Of a stretch of 64,000 nt of DNA, positions 1-11,264 are shown piece by piece (position 1 is the first letter of the stretch; the number at the start of each line of letters is the position of its first letter). Below the pieces are notes generated by a model. It was given only the letters and a program-made list of their open reading frames with translations, was not told where the DNA came from and did no database searches. The position numbers and the translations under genes were made by a program. This stretch comes from Forficula auricularia (taxonomy: Eukaryota > Arthropoda > Insecta > Dermaptera > Forficulidae): assembly GCA_024734495.1 (NCBI GenBank), contig JALMQS010000102.1:7222095-7286094 (forward strand), read 5' to 3'.

Positions 1-159
1 GACAGTGTTGCCAGATTTGTCAAACGAGCAGGGGATTGGCTAGTAGTGGTATCTATATAAACAGCAAAAAGTTTTGGGCTTATGAATTATGAATCCTTAT
101 TGTCTGTTCTATATACTCTAGCATTAACTTTTTGCTTGTATTGTCGCGAAACAACTACC
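1..159 (+). mobile_element. TTAA-flanked MITE family D, right part (copy D1)
   Basis: The window opens inside this element. It ends in CGCGAAACAACTACC followed by TTAA (160-163). The same last ~155 bp recur at 23270-23424 and, reversed, at 42607 onward, so the unit is repetitive. The left end lies outside the window. No coding capacity is visible. Confidence 0.7.
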
Positions 160-169
160 TTAAAATTCT

Positions 170-905
170 TGCATTTCATGTGAAAATGGTTCCACATAAA
201 TTATTGTAAAAACCTAGTTTAACTTTGATTATAAGAATGTAAAAAGAAGGTGCAAAATATATAGGTCAAATTTGGTTCCTGTTTCCTAAAAAAAGTGATG
301 CTGAGAGAGCTTTAAAAATACTCAAATAATGCAAGGAGTCGGGGATGGACATTATAAAGATAGATGATGCAAGGAATTTCACTTCTAAGAAATTATCCAA
401 AAAAAAAAAAAAAAAAGAATTTACAAACGAATCAGTTTAATTCTTTTGTAATTTGACCTCTAAAGAGTATTGAATGATTCCAAACCAAACAGGCTTGGCA
501 GTGGAAGAGCTCTGAAAGAATTAGATCGAGTAGGAATACTTAGCTTAAGCCACACCCACTCACTGGAATCTTTTCATCCTTATAAGAATCCAGTGTAGAA
601 TTAAAGACCAAACTAAAATATTTTGATATATGGATAATTATTTCTTCAATATTATAATTATAATATACACAACCTAATTATGCATTTGTCTAAATTAAAA
701 ATATATAGAAGGTTCTCAAATTAAATTGAATCCATTAAAAAATAATAATAATAATAATAATAAAATACAAAGAGGTAAACGACGATAGTTTATATTTATT
801 ATTGCTATAGAAAGACTGGTATGTTAGATCAGGATATGAATTATAATAAAGAGAATTTATCTTATTTCTTAATTAAATAGTTTTCTAACATTTATACCAT
901 ATAAA
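170..905. other. unassigned AT-rich stretch
   Basis: No coding potential or recognised element. It holds a poly-A run near 400-415 and an (ATA)n microsatellite near 743-763. Confidence 0.6.
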
Positions 906-910
906 TCAAT

Positions 911-1585
911 TTTTTACTTTACCATACAGGGTATGGTCAAGTATTGTAATCGTGCATGAAAAAAGTGTTTTTTTCCTTCTTTTTTTCAAAATATCTAAAA
1001 AATGGCTGAAACTATTTTGATTAAAAAAGTTGAGCAAAACCATTGCATTTCGCTCTACAAAAAAGCTCTAATAAGTGAACATCGAAAAAATTATATTTTT
1101 CGAGATAATAATTGTTTTGTCAAAATGTCTGTTAGTCTGTGCGTTATCAAATTTTGTGGACGTGCTAGCTCAAAAACTAGTGGGAATATCGAAGCCAAAT
1201 TTCATACGTAGTTTTGGTCCATTGAGATTAAGAGCTGATTAGATTTTGGTGCATATGGACCCAACATTAAGGGGGCTGGATGTGGGGTTAAAAATTTTAA
1301 ATCTAGGCCATTTGACCAAATTCAACCAAATTTTGTATACATAATCAGTAGGACTCCAGAAGACTAAAAATGCAAAAACTAACCGCCCAAAATGGGGGGG
1401 GGGGATGCAGGGTAAAAAAATTAAAATCTTAGCCATTTACCAAACTCAACCAAATTTTGTATATATAATCAGTGGGATCCCATGAGTCTAAAAATGCAAA
1501 GACTAACCCCCTCCCCTACATGATTATAAATAATTTTAGGGGCCAGGTTGTATGGAAAGTCAAGTGGATGGCCAAATCAGAACAC
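911..1585 (+). mobile_element. B-family dispersed repeat (copy B1)
   Basis: One end is the hairpin CCATACAGGGTATGG preceded by TTTTTACTTTA. The body has two or three copies of a segment of about 100 bp (TTTTGTATACATAATCAG, then a C-rich or G-rich run). The other end is near GTCAAGTGGATGGCC. Copies recur at 57655-58465 (+) and at 27359-28086 and 63101-63876 (-). It is non-coding. The terminal hairpin architecture suggests a non-autonomous rolling-circle (Helitron or Helentron-like) element, but that class is an inference. Confidence 0.7.
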
Positions 1586-1614
1586 GTCAGCTTATTTTAC
1601 TTTCACATTTACAT

Positions 1615-1830
1615 TTTTTTAATGCAATCGAATGCACCGGTAAGATGCAGCCCCTAAGGATCTCGAAAGACCCTTGCATTACCGAAGAGAAGGAAAAGTT
1701 AACAAGTGATAGGATGGAGGAATAGGTGTTTGTGCACCCGGATTTTGAAGGTTTGAACATTACAAGTGTTAGAAAAGATGGAGGCTGGGAGAGTTTTCCC
1801 AGTTCCTTGAAGTCCGGCACTTTTCCAATT
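1615..1830. repeat. Dispersed repeat G (copy 1)
   Basis: Begins AATGCAATCGAATGCA and runs through a stretch also present, diverged, at 54951-55085. Neither the class nor the termini were recognised. Confidence 0.45.
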
Positions 1831-2137
1831 TAAACGCGAAAAATTGTCGAGAATTGGCAAAACGCGTGCTACGAGTAAAGTATGCTTTGGGATGAATAAC
1901 TGATTTTAACTAATTTATTTATTAGTATGTAGAGCAATTTAAATGAAATAAAATGATATTAAAAAAAAAAACTTTTAAAACAATCTAAAAAGTATAAAAT
2001 AAATACTTCTTCAGCACGGGAAAAATTACATACACTAATAACTAAAAGTAATAGCGCGGATCCGGAAAATTAATATCTTTATTAGGAAATTCAATGTCAT
2101 AATTAAATTGAATTATTTCTCATTAAATAAATTAAAT

Positions 2138-2590
2138 TAAAAGAGAAAGAATTTAATTTTTAGGACAAAATCTAGGATTTTAATAGAAATATTTTTAAAA
2201 TGCGATATCAGAGGGATTCATCCCCTCAGGAGATGAACTTGAGAAGTAACATACTGGGCAGTCAGCTCACACCCTCGACACAAAAATCATGACCCTCATA
2301 TATTATATAACCATAAAAATTCTTCACTCCTTGAACAGAAAATAAAAAATTAAGCTTAAAATGAAAAAAAATTTCATAGAAGACCTTTCATTTAAATTTA
2401 AAAGTAAAGATTTGAGCATCTTTTTTTTAAAATAATTGGGATATTTTTCAAAAAATCAGCTCGGCTTAAAAACCAATATATATTAAGAGAGAAAGAATTT
2501 AATTTTTAGGACAAAATCTAAGATTTTAATAAAAAATTTTTACAATGTGATATCAGAGGGGATTCATCCTCTCAGGAGTTGAACTGCCTT
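2138..2590. repeat. Direct repeat pair with SINE-like core
   Basis: Two ~100-bp direct copies (about 2138-2238 and 2488-2588) each begin near AGAGAAAGAATTTAATTTTTAGG and pass through TATCAGAGG and CCCCTCAGGAG or its variant. The core resembles the TATCAGAGAGGTTCG segment of the SINE-like repeat at 18064-18677. The interval between them is unassigned. Confidence 0.5.
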
Positions 2591-2975
2591 AATTCAAATT
2601 ATGAGTTATTAATTTATGTTTTTATATAGCCAGCTTATTGGCATATTCTGTCTAGAAACAATAGACCACTCAAACCGGTCATAATATAGTCACAAGAGGA
2701 TAACATTTACATTCAAATTCTGGCCAGATCTTATAGTCATATTCCAGCCGATCAACAAAAAATGACACATTTCTGGTAATTTTCTGTTCAATTTTTTTCT
2801 ACCAGGGGACATTTATTTTAATTTTATTTTAAGCCAAAAAGCCTTTTAGTCATAAGTATAGATTTTTTTTTACTGAAGATAATTAATTTTTTACTTTCGA
2901 ATTATTAAATTTTTTGTGTGTTTGAAATTTCTTCTAATATTTTTTTTTTCTTTTTTTTTACAGTATATTACATTA

Positions 2976-3690
2976 TTCGCCAAAAATTTCTCCCCGTAAA
3001 CCTAACAATGGATTCCACGCTGATTATTATGCAATTTCCCGATTTTTTACAACCCATCAGAGTTTTGAGATATTATCGGTCAAATTGACAAAAAAGACCA
3101 TTTTGACCAATTTTCGAGTCCCATTAAATATTAAAGAGCAATATTTGAAATCAAAATATTTTGATGACTTAATAGAAAACAACTACTTCTTTGATTTTCA
3201 AATTACTACTTGTTTTTGACTGAATTAGAACTCGAATTATAAATAAAAAACTAAAACTACGTGAGGATAATAAACCTAGATAAAAAAATAAAGTCTTAGT
3301 TTTTTTAATTATAACTCGAGTTCTAATTGAGATAAAAACAAGTGGTAATTTGAAAAATTAAAGAGGAAGCTGTTACTCTATTACGTCAAAAAAATATTTT
3401 GATTTCAAATATTGCTGTTTAATTAAATTAAGAAAGAACGAAGAAAATATTTTCTAAATATAGAAAAAAGGATCAACCTGGAGGCGTCTGAATATTGCTG
3501 TTTAATATTTAATGGGACTCAAAAATAGGCCAAAATGGCCTTTTTCGTCGTTTTGACCGATAATATCTCAAAACTCTGACGTGTTGTAAAAAATCGGGAA
3601 TTGTATCATAATCAGCGTATAAAACTATACTGGAATCCATTGTTAGGTTTACGGGGAAATTTTTGTTTAATTTTTGTCTAGCAGTGTTAT
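2976..3690. mobile_element. Foldback (long-TIR) element FB1
   Basis: Two long inverted arms start AAATTTCTCCCCGTAAACC and end with the reverse complement near 3650, followed by CAGTGTT. Inner arms repeat the GAGTTTTGAGATATTATCGG and GGTCAAAATGGCC motifs in opposite orientation. Related copies lie at 26876-28168 and 49190-50127. It is non-coding. The transcript would fold into a hairpin of about 300 bp. Confidence 0.75.
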
Positions 3691-3829
3691 TAGTCGATAT
3701 ATTAACGATTTTTTTACAGTAGCTATATTATTATTTTACAGTAAATTATGTAAGATTTATATTATATTTTTCTTTTTTAATTCCTAGGACTGATTAAATG
3801 TTTTATAATCATCCCTAACATATATGATA

Positions 3830-4687
3830 CTAGCTGCAAGGCCCGCCTCCGGCGGAACTCTTGCTAGCGGGGCACGCCCCCTGGACCCCCAACCTACGAA
3901 CCCCACCCTCACACTCCACTCCCCCCCACCACGCCACACCCCTCGAAACCCACCCAGCACCCCTACCTCTCTCACCATGCACCCGTGCTCAACCCCCGAC
4001 CCCACACCACCACCCCAACACTCCATTCCGCACCCCACCCACCTCGGACCCCCAACCCGCGAACCCCAACCTCCCCCCTTACTCCGCCTTACTCCCTCGC
4101 TCCTCCCCCCTTCCACACTGCGAACCCCATGCCCTAGCCCACCCTCCACTCCATCCCCGCACCATCACTCTACCGCACCCAGTTTTTGCATTTCTAGCCT
4201 TCTAGTGACCCACAGATTATGTATACAAAATTTGGTTGGGTTTGGTCCAAGAGCAAGAATTTTCATATTTTGCCCCCCCCCCCTTTTGAGTGGATTTTTG
4301 GTAAATTTTTTAAACAAAAGTTGTCAGAAATCACATCCCTTACAACTTCGATCAAAATAAAATTTGCCGTAGAGTTAGCAGTTTAGGAGTTATTTGATAA
4401 TTTTCATTCGTGCGCCTCCCAAACCCCCTTTTAGGGTCAAAATATCAAAAAGTTATATAGCTAAAAACGTAAGTTAGAAGACATCTGATGTAAATATAAA
4501 ATTTCATAACAATCCCTTAAGCCGTTTTCACGTGAATCGTGAGGAACTTTTCACGGAAACCACTGAAACAGAAATACAGACAAACTAACCGACAGGAATT
4601 TTTTTGAGGTTGTTTTCGTTCATAACTTTGCTTGAAACGTGTGCAACCAAAATTTGGCGTGATTTGGAGCAATATACAGACAAAACC

Positions 4688-4730
<43 letters not shown>
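3830..4730 (-). mobile_element. Helitron, non-autonomous, complete (H1)
   Basis: Read on the minus strand it starts TCTATATATATA (position 4730) and ends with a GC-rich hairpin (CCGCC...GGCGG), a short spacer and CTAG at 3833-3830. The flanks are A on the 5' side and T on the 3' side, the A|T target expected for Helitrons, with no target duplication. The element is 901 bp with no Rep or helicase coding. The GC-rich, proline-rich open frames at 3824-4360 are products of the C-rich block and not a gene. Its 5' part includes the (TA)n microsatellite at 4691-4728. A second full copy lies at 18957-19980. Confidence 0.85.
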
Positions 4731-4734
4731 TATG

Positions 4735-5445
4735 ATATATGATATATATGTGCAAGATTTAAAGAAAATTGCCTACGTAGAAATAAGTCGAAAATCGATT
4801 ATAAGATTCTACCAAGGCAACAGATAAACAGACGGAGGATCCAATTTAAATGCAAGCATAAAGCAAAAGTGAAGAGATCAATGAAAATGAAAAAGACCTG
4901 ACAACTAAAAAAACCCAAGGGGAAAAAAATAACTTGTCAACTTTTTTGTGGATCGTTACTTCGCCATTGGAGGATAACAAGTATTTTCTCAAACGAGAGT
5001 TTTCTGGCTGGGGCTATCTCTCTTGAACTTTCGCTCACCTGTGCTTAATGTATATGTCTATGAATAGCCACGTGGCCTCAGGTCCTCCCACGCAGCGAAC
5101 ACCCCACGTGCAATCTAGCGACCCAATTCGATTTTGAGCCCGACATTCCTCTTTTCATCATTCATCCATATAATTATCGTGCTATTGAAAGAATCAAATA
5201 CTTAATAATTTACTTCATTCTAAATTTTTTATTTATTAAGATTTTTTCTCTTTTAAATGTTTGAAGATATCACTTTTTTTTTTATTTAATTTTACAAGTC
5301 ATGTGTTGGTAAAAGTTCAAATATTTAACTTATTTTAGTGAAAATTGAGTAGACTAATTCCCTTTAAAGAGGGGTGCCCACCGTGGAGGGGGGGTGAAAA
5401 TTGTTGCATTTTAGCATTATATGTTAAAAATAGAAAAGTCTTAAG
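4735..5445. other. unassigned AT-rich stretch
   Basis: No gene and no element end recognised. The block at 5030-5130 is slightly richer in GC. Confidence 0.5.
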
Positions 5446-5449
5446 GAGG

Positions 5450-5564
5450 CCCTAGAGCAGTGCCGTCCAATCCGTGGCCCGCGGGCCGCATGTGGCCCAG
5501 CACTGCAATGAATGTGGCCCAACATAAAATCATAAACTTCCTTAAAACATTGAGATTTATATGT

Positions 5565-5618
<54 letters not shown>

Positions 5619-7406
5619 GAATGTACATTTGTACAATACGTGAAGCTTTTTCCAAGAATAAAATTCATTAAAAGCAAAATTATAACCTCAACTATAAAAA
5701 ATAAAATAAAAATAAAATAATGAAATTTCGAATAAATAAATAAATAAATAAATCTTTATTCCTCGACCTGCTTAGAGGCACAAGTCCTCGGTGGGTAGGT
5801 CCTTCAAACATCAATACAATCTAGCTACAATACATTAACAAACATCAATACAAATTAATTATAACAATTTAACAAACAATAAACAAGTAAAAAAAAATAG
5901 AAATGCATGCTCATTAACATATAACATGACCATAGATTTCCATCAAAAGACAAAAAGTAATTTAAAAATTCAGCTAAAAAACCCGGTACCAGGAGCAAGC
6001 GACGCATTAGCCATCCCGACATTTGCCATAAGTTGTTAAGGAAACCTGGTCAAAACCTTAACAAGGAAGGTATGACCTCTCTCTACCTCATCTAATCTCT
6101 GCTTGTGAGAACTAAATAAATTTTTTTACAATTCTAGGACTTTAGGACTTGACAAAATTTATAATTGATTTAATCATAGGAGGCAGAAGACTATAATCCC
6201 AAGTAGTAATAAATAGACAGACTTCCACAAATCAATGCCAGATCCCACAATGAATGCAAACCTACATATTAATATCTGAATTAATTAACTTTTAGGAACC
6301 AGACTGTATTTAAATTAATACCATTCCTCCCTATATCCTTATAATCTATATAACCATCTGAATCATCCACATAACAAAAATACCACCACTGGTTTCAACA
6401 CCTATACTTCTAGTCCCAACCCTGGATTGCCTATCCATTTTAACCATATTATCTAAAAAAAAAGAAAAAATATTTTAAAAATAAACAAAATATTTACCTT
6501 AGTAACGCAGAGATTTCCTTATTCCAGCCTAATTTCCAAACGAACCCTTGCTTTTCCTATCTCTAAATGGAAAGAAGAGTTAACAAACCCCCTTCCCCAA
6601 AAGAGACAAAAAAACTAATAAAAACCTACCAAAAATCTTCAATTTAAAATATATTTAAAAATTCTTCTTCTTCTCATATTTTCATTTTCTAAAATATTTA
6701 TTATATCTGTATTTTATATGTTAAGACACTAACCAAGTCTATAAGTTATCATTCTAGTACAAGGAGACAAGGAATCGGGGTTTTCTAGAACAATCACAAT
6801 TAATTGATAATTTCTCTCCTGGTCTAAAACTTGTCAGGACTTCTCTTTTAGATTGTTGCACGTTCTACATGTCAATAGATAATGGATAGTCAGGGATTAT
6901 TATATCCGTGACCCTTTTAAAAAAAAATTATCATTCCTCATATCTTTCTTTAATACCATTCGATCCAAACCGTGACACAATATAAAGTCATAAAATTCAT
7001 TAAAACATTGAGATTTATATGCAGATACTGGAAAATACACACCAATTTAGGCTGATAATATTTTTTCTCTTAAATAAGAAATCTGAAAATCTACTGTGAA
7101 GCTTTCGAAAAATAAAAGTGCTAATTTTAAATTTTGAATCTGGAACTAGGTTTCAAGATTTCCGAAAAATTAATCATCATTTTGGTCTATTTTCGAATCC
7201 ATTTTCAAGTAAAAAATTTACGAAAAGTAAAATTAGAAGCTCACTATGAGCTAAAGAATAATAAAGTTCTTATTTACATTATTAACTATATTTTTTTTAA
7301 TATCAAATATCAATAGAATTATAATATTTAATCCGCGTCTCGGGACAATTTTTTTCTTCAAATGTGGCCCATGTAAGCCAAAAGGTTGGATACCCCTGCC
7401 CTAGAG
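5450..7406. mobile_element. hAT-like DNA transposon, non-autonomous, with perfect 8-bp TSD
   Basis: CCCTAGAG occurs at 5450-5457 and again at 7399-7406, a perfect 8-bp target-site duplication. Between them the element runs from CAGTGCCGTCCAA (5458) to TTGGATACCCCTG (ending 7398), imperfect inverted ends of the hAT CAGGG type. The element is 1941 bp and no transposase is readable. It holds an (AT)n run at 5566-5615 and a nested foreign block at about 5738-6650. Related copies start near 55627 and 56185, and a reversed relative occupies 43375-45778. Confidence 0.88.
5738..6650 (-). mobile_element. Non-LTR retrotransposon 3' end nested in hAT (probable)
   Basis: On the minus strand this block ends in AATAAAGATTTATTTATTT, a polyadenylation signal followed by a TTTA-repeat tail as in many non-LTR elements. 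The sibling hAT copy at 55860 runs across the same point without the block. No reverse transcriptase motif is readable. Family not recognised, and the inner boundary is approximate. Confidence 0.5.
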
Positions 7407-8022
7407 CCTAGACGGTCATTCATTTTGTTAAAAAGATTGAGTCAATCATTGACGCGCGCTACAGTTATCCCTTCAATATTTTGATCAAAACTCATTCGTA
7501 GTGAAGTTTACGTAATGCAAGGTAGTATTCCTTTTTGGCAAGACTCTTGTGAATTAATAGTGAAATTGTAGCTACGTTTTCCTGACTTATCAAAGATAGT
7601 GTGTACCTACCTACCTACCATTGAAACAATGGTTTGAAATACAGATTTATGCTTCCGCTTTTAAAATCCCCAAAAATTTTCAAATGCCGTACTTCTTTTA
7701 TTTCTACTAAAAATAGTCTTTACTTTTCACTTTCCGTAACTATGGACAATCCCGGTACAAATCCATCAACAGGCTAATAAACTCACGTTCCGAATGTGTT
7801 TCGGTGCTAGCGGAGAGTCGTCCATGGTGCTGCCGAGTGTGTGATTGAGAGAAAGATTGATCAAAATCCTTCTAGACGGTCATGTGCTCTATTTAATCAT
7901 TTGAATCAATCAAACTTTCTATCAATCACCTACAATGAATGACTCAAGCGTCAAACGGGTTCCTATACAGTCAATCATGCTTTATTCAATCATTTTGATC
8001 AAAAGATTGACCGTCTAGGGCC
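7407..8022. mobile_element. TIR element with CCTAGACGGTCA ends
   Basis: CCTAGACGGTCA starts at about 7407 and its reverse complement TGACCGTCTAGG ends at about 8020. Next to each end are palindromic ATTGANTCAATC-type motifs. The adjoining hAT inserted at its left edge. The right ~75 bp and its flank recur at 9028-9105. It is non-coding and the superfamily is not recognised. Confidence 0.6.
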
Positions 8023-8209
8023 TATTTTATAACTTCAACAAAAGGTAATAGTTCTAATTCTTTAAAAGTGAATAAAATGGGACGGAGGTACTTTTCTTGA
8101 AACTGGGGGGGGGGGTCATGAAGCTAGAAGGGAGTGAACACCCCTGTTTGAAACCTTACTATAAAGTACAAATAGACCTTAAAATCCTCGTCTCAATATA
8201 TAATACAAA

Positions 8210-9105
8210 AATATTCTTCTTGTGAACAAAAAAAAAAAATAATTAAAATAAAAAAACGACTTAAAAAAATTAAATGTAACAAATAAAATATTAAGAACTC
8301 AAAAAATAAAATAAAATGCACTAAAAGGTATAAAATAATTATCTAATTTAGTTACAACTAAACGATGAAATTGTTAAATGAAATCACTTTTTGAAGTCGG
8401 TTTCCAAACATATAGGTACATTTTATGAATCGCACTCGAAGGATCTTACTTAGTACGTTTAGCGGGTAATGAAGACAACATCGCGTAAGCTCACGCTTAT
8501 ATAGTTTGTTTGTACCGACTTCAAAAAGTGATTTTATGTAACAATTTCATCGTTTAGTTGTAACTAAATTAGATAGAAGTTGTTTTTTTCTAAAAATTAT
8601 TTTTATTAAGTGGATATCGATGAGGCAGTCCAAAAAAAGAAGACGATAATTTACTCTATCTTTTTATTCATAAAACCGACGTTTCGGAGGCTAGTCCCTC
8701 CTTCTTCAGGGTTTTGAAAAGTCAGTGAAGGAAATCCAATGCGACATTCCCCTCTGTCTCCTCTTTCAGTGGCAGTAACAATAATAACTATATCATTCTC
8801 AGCAGAATTATAATGTAGTATAGTCCATACTAGTGGATATAGTTTGTTTCGGCACCGACTTCAAAAGTGATTTTATGTAACAATTTCATCGTTTAGTTGT
8901 AACTAAATTAGATAGAAGTTGCTTTTTTCTAAAAATTATTTTTATTAAGTGGATATCGATGAGGCAGTCCAAAAAAAGAGCCGATAATTATCTATCTTTT
9001 TATTCATAAAACCGACGTTTCGCGGGCTAATAATTTGATCAAAAGATTGACCGTCTAGGGCCTATTTTATAACTTCAACAAAAGGTAATAGTTCTAATTC
9101 TTTGG
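8210..9105. repeat. Locally duplicated F-family and ribozyme-bearing block
   Basis: F-family inverted sequence (ACCGACTTCAAAAA, GTTACAACTAAACGA) is followed by a ~190-bp segment at 8495-8690 and again at about 8836-9025, then by a copy of the CCTAGACGGTCA element right end at 9028-9105. The second copy is truncated inside the ribozyme-like motif. This looks like a local tandem duplication. Confidence 0.65.
8672..8715 (-). ncRNA. Hammerhead-ribozyme-like motif, type I (HHR-a)
   Basis: Minus strand, in order: stem I AAAACC; core CUGAAGA; stem II GGAGG-GACUAG-CCUCC; core GAAA; palindromic ACGU; cleavage triplet GUC; stem I GGUUUU. All conserved core positions of the hammerhead are present and stems I (6 bp) and II (5 bp) are perfect. 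Stem III is only AC/GU with no loop, so a self-cleaving form would need two copies to dimerise, as known for ribozymes of Penelope-like elements. Predicted cleavage falls between 8678 and 8677. Activity is not shown. Confidence 0.65.
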
Positions 9106-9119
9106 CTCATCGATATCCA

Positions 9120-9900
9120 CTTAATTCACTTAATAGTCCGTCTCCAAAAAATTACTCCAATTTTATTATTTTTATTTTTCTCTTTTAGTGATGTTAAGAA
9201 TATAGTGACTTATGATAATACCCTGCATTCATCTCGTAAGAGAAAGATTCCGAGAAGAAATCAGAAATTGATAATTAAATTCAATTCATAAATAGAGAAA
9301 TTATCTCTAAACGTTAGCGGGTTTTAAATGAACTTTTTAAGAATATATTTTTTTTATATAAAAGATTTTATTTATTATAATTTCGATTATATGCACATAA
9401 GAATTGGAGATTTCCGTTATTTTGTCATTGATCCTATCATCAGAACCTGACCAAATTAATATGGGACCACTCCTAAGGTACCTCCTTTCCAATAGAAAAA
9501 GAATCATCGAAGTAGGTCCATAAGCAAAGAAGTTATGTGTGAACATACTTAACAAATTAGATTCAATACCAATGAAATTTATACGGGACTAATCGGAAAC
9601 TATACACTGAACTTAATGCAAAAAAAATCATCGAAATCAGTCCACATGGTAAAGAGAAATCGGCAAACAAACATCATCAGAACTTGACCAAATAAATATG
9701 GAACCACTCCTTAGGCATCCTCTTGCCAATAAAAGAAGAATCATTGAAATCGGTCCATAAACAAAGAAGTTATGCGTGAACATATATATCAAAAAAGGTC
9801 TAATAACATTGAAATTTGCACGGGACCAATCGGGAACTATACTGACCCCATTGCAAAAAAATCATCCACATGGTAAAGAGAAATCAACGAACAAACACAA
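9120..9900. repeat. F-family fragment with ~240-bp tandem duplication
   Basis: The part at 9120-9330 matches 62020-62180 in the F copy. Then a ~240-bp unit (ATCAGAAC...TGACCAAAT through ACATGGTAAAGAGAAATC) is present twice, at about 9434-9673 and 9675-9896, with moderate divergence. It contains the AAATCGGTCCATAA stretch common in these repeats. The open frames in it are shadows. Confidence 0.65.
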
Positions 9901-9906
9901 AAAAAA

Positions 9907-11264
9907 AATAAACTGCAACGGATCGCTGCTAAACTTTATCCAAATTCACTTGAAATATTAATATGTTTATTCCTTTATTATTAATAAGATATCACTTGCA
10001 ATTTGCAGTTCATGTTGACTTTAAGTCAGAAATAGTGATTGATTCTGATGTAATACTTGAGGAATAACAATTCTATATTGGATTTTTGAAGTTTCGGTTA
10101 TTATTGGTAACCAGTGCTGAAGACATGGATGAATCGACTTAAAATCAAAAATAGCGATCGATTCTCATCTAATACTTGATGAATAACAATTCTACATTAA
10201 ATTTTTGAATCTTCGATTATTATTGGTCAAGCTTGAGTTGTTTACCAAAAAAGAATTTAGTCTTTTTGATTTTAAGTCGAATCTTCCATGTTTTCAGGTT
10301 GCCATTAATAGTCAAAACATCAAAAATGGAATGCAATAAGGTTATTCCGCTAGTATTAGATAAGAATCGATCGCTATCTTTGATTTTAACTCGATTCCTC
10401 CATGTCTTCATCAATGGTTACCAATAAAAACCGAAACGTCAAAAATCCAATATAGAATGGTTATTCCTCAAGTACTAGATCAGAATCAATCACTATTTTT
10501 GATTTTAAACCTATTCCTCTATGTCTTCAGCAAAGGTAAATTATAAAAAAACAATTCAGTTGCTATGGTTACTTATAAAATTTCCTCCCAAATTTTTATC
10601 ATTTCACAGCAAGAAGCCTAACCATTCTTACTTAAGCAAGTTTAAATGAGCTATATTACCGATCAAATGAATAAATTTTAAAGTTTTTTTTTTAATTTTT
10701 GGTAAAATAAGGAATTTAAAAAAGTATGCTATCTTACTCTAGAGTAAAGTACTTTAAAATATACTTTTACTAAAAACTTTATTTAACCTTTTTAATTGTC
10801 CCCAAGATATTTAATTAGGATATTAAATTTCATCAAAATTGGTTAATTCATTTTCAAGATATTTAGAAAAAACTAAAAAAATACTGAAATAAAGTACTAA
10901 TATTTGTGGGCCGATATGTACCAAAAACTAATCAGCGCTTCATTTTGTTAAAATAATGGTAGGTTTTCAATTTCAATTCAATCGGTCAAAGGTGTTGAAA
11001 AAATCGTGGACGAAATAAACGATAACTTACATCCATCCCTCGCACTTCCAAAAAAATGGCACTTTATGGCCTCTCGACGAGACCCCCAGGTAATTTTGGC
11101 AAAATCGTCACGTGCCAAAATTCAATCTAATTGAATACTACAATTTGTGACCTTAATTGAGTCCATGGGTTCCGTAGTATTTACCTGAGGACCCTTTGAA
11201 GTCGCGCTTGCCACGAGACCGATTACAATATTTTACCCATGCTTCGCATTGGATAAAGTAAAAA
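9907..11264 (+). mobile_element. A-family repeat element (copy A1)
   Basis: Begins AACTGCAACGGATCG and ends with hairpin ATGCTTCGCAT followed by TGGATAAAGTAAAAA. In the middle, units of about 120 bp built from TTGAGGAATAACAATTCTA, GTAACCATTGCTGAAGAC and AATCGACTTAAAATC run first in one orientation and then in the reverse. Other copies: 12431-14645, 38434-38935, 52580-53148, 58917-59573 (-). Non-coding. The terminal hairpin plus central minisatellite is like HINE or Helentron elements, an inference. Confidence 0.75.

Noticed and set aside
3784..4360. 178-, 121- and 114-codon proline- or glycine-rich open frames
   Set aside because: They overlap on both strands in the C-rich block of a Helitron; composition alone keeps the frames open, and the other Helitron copy does not conserve them.
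5424..5677. Tyr/Ile-repeat frames on the minus strand
   Set aside because: They translate an (AT)n microsatellite inside the hAT element.
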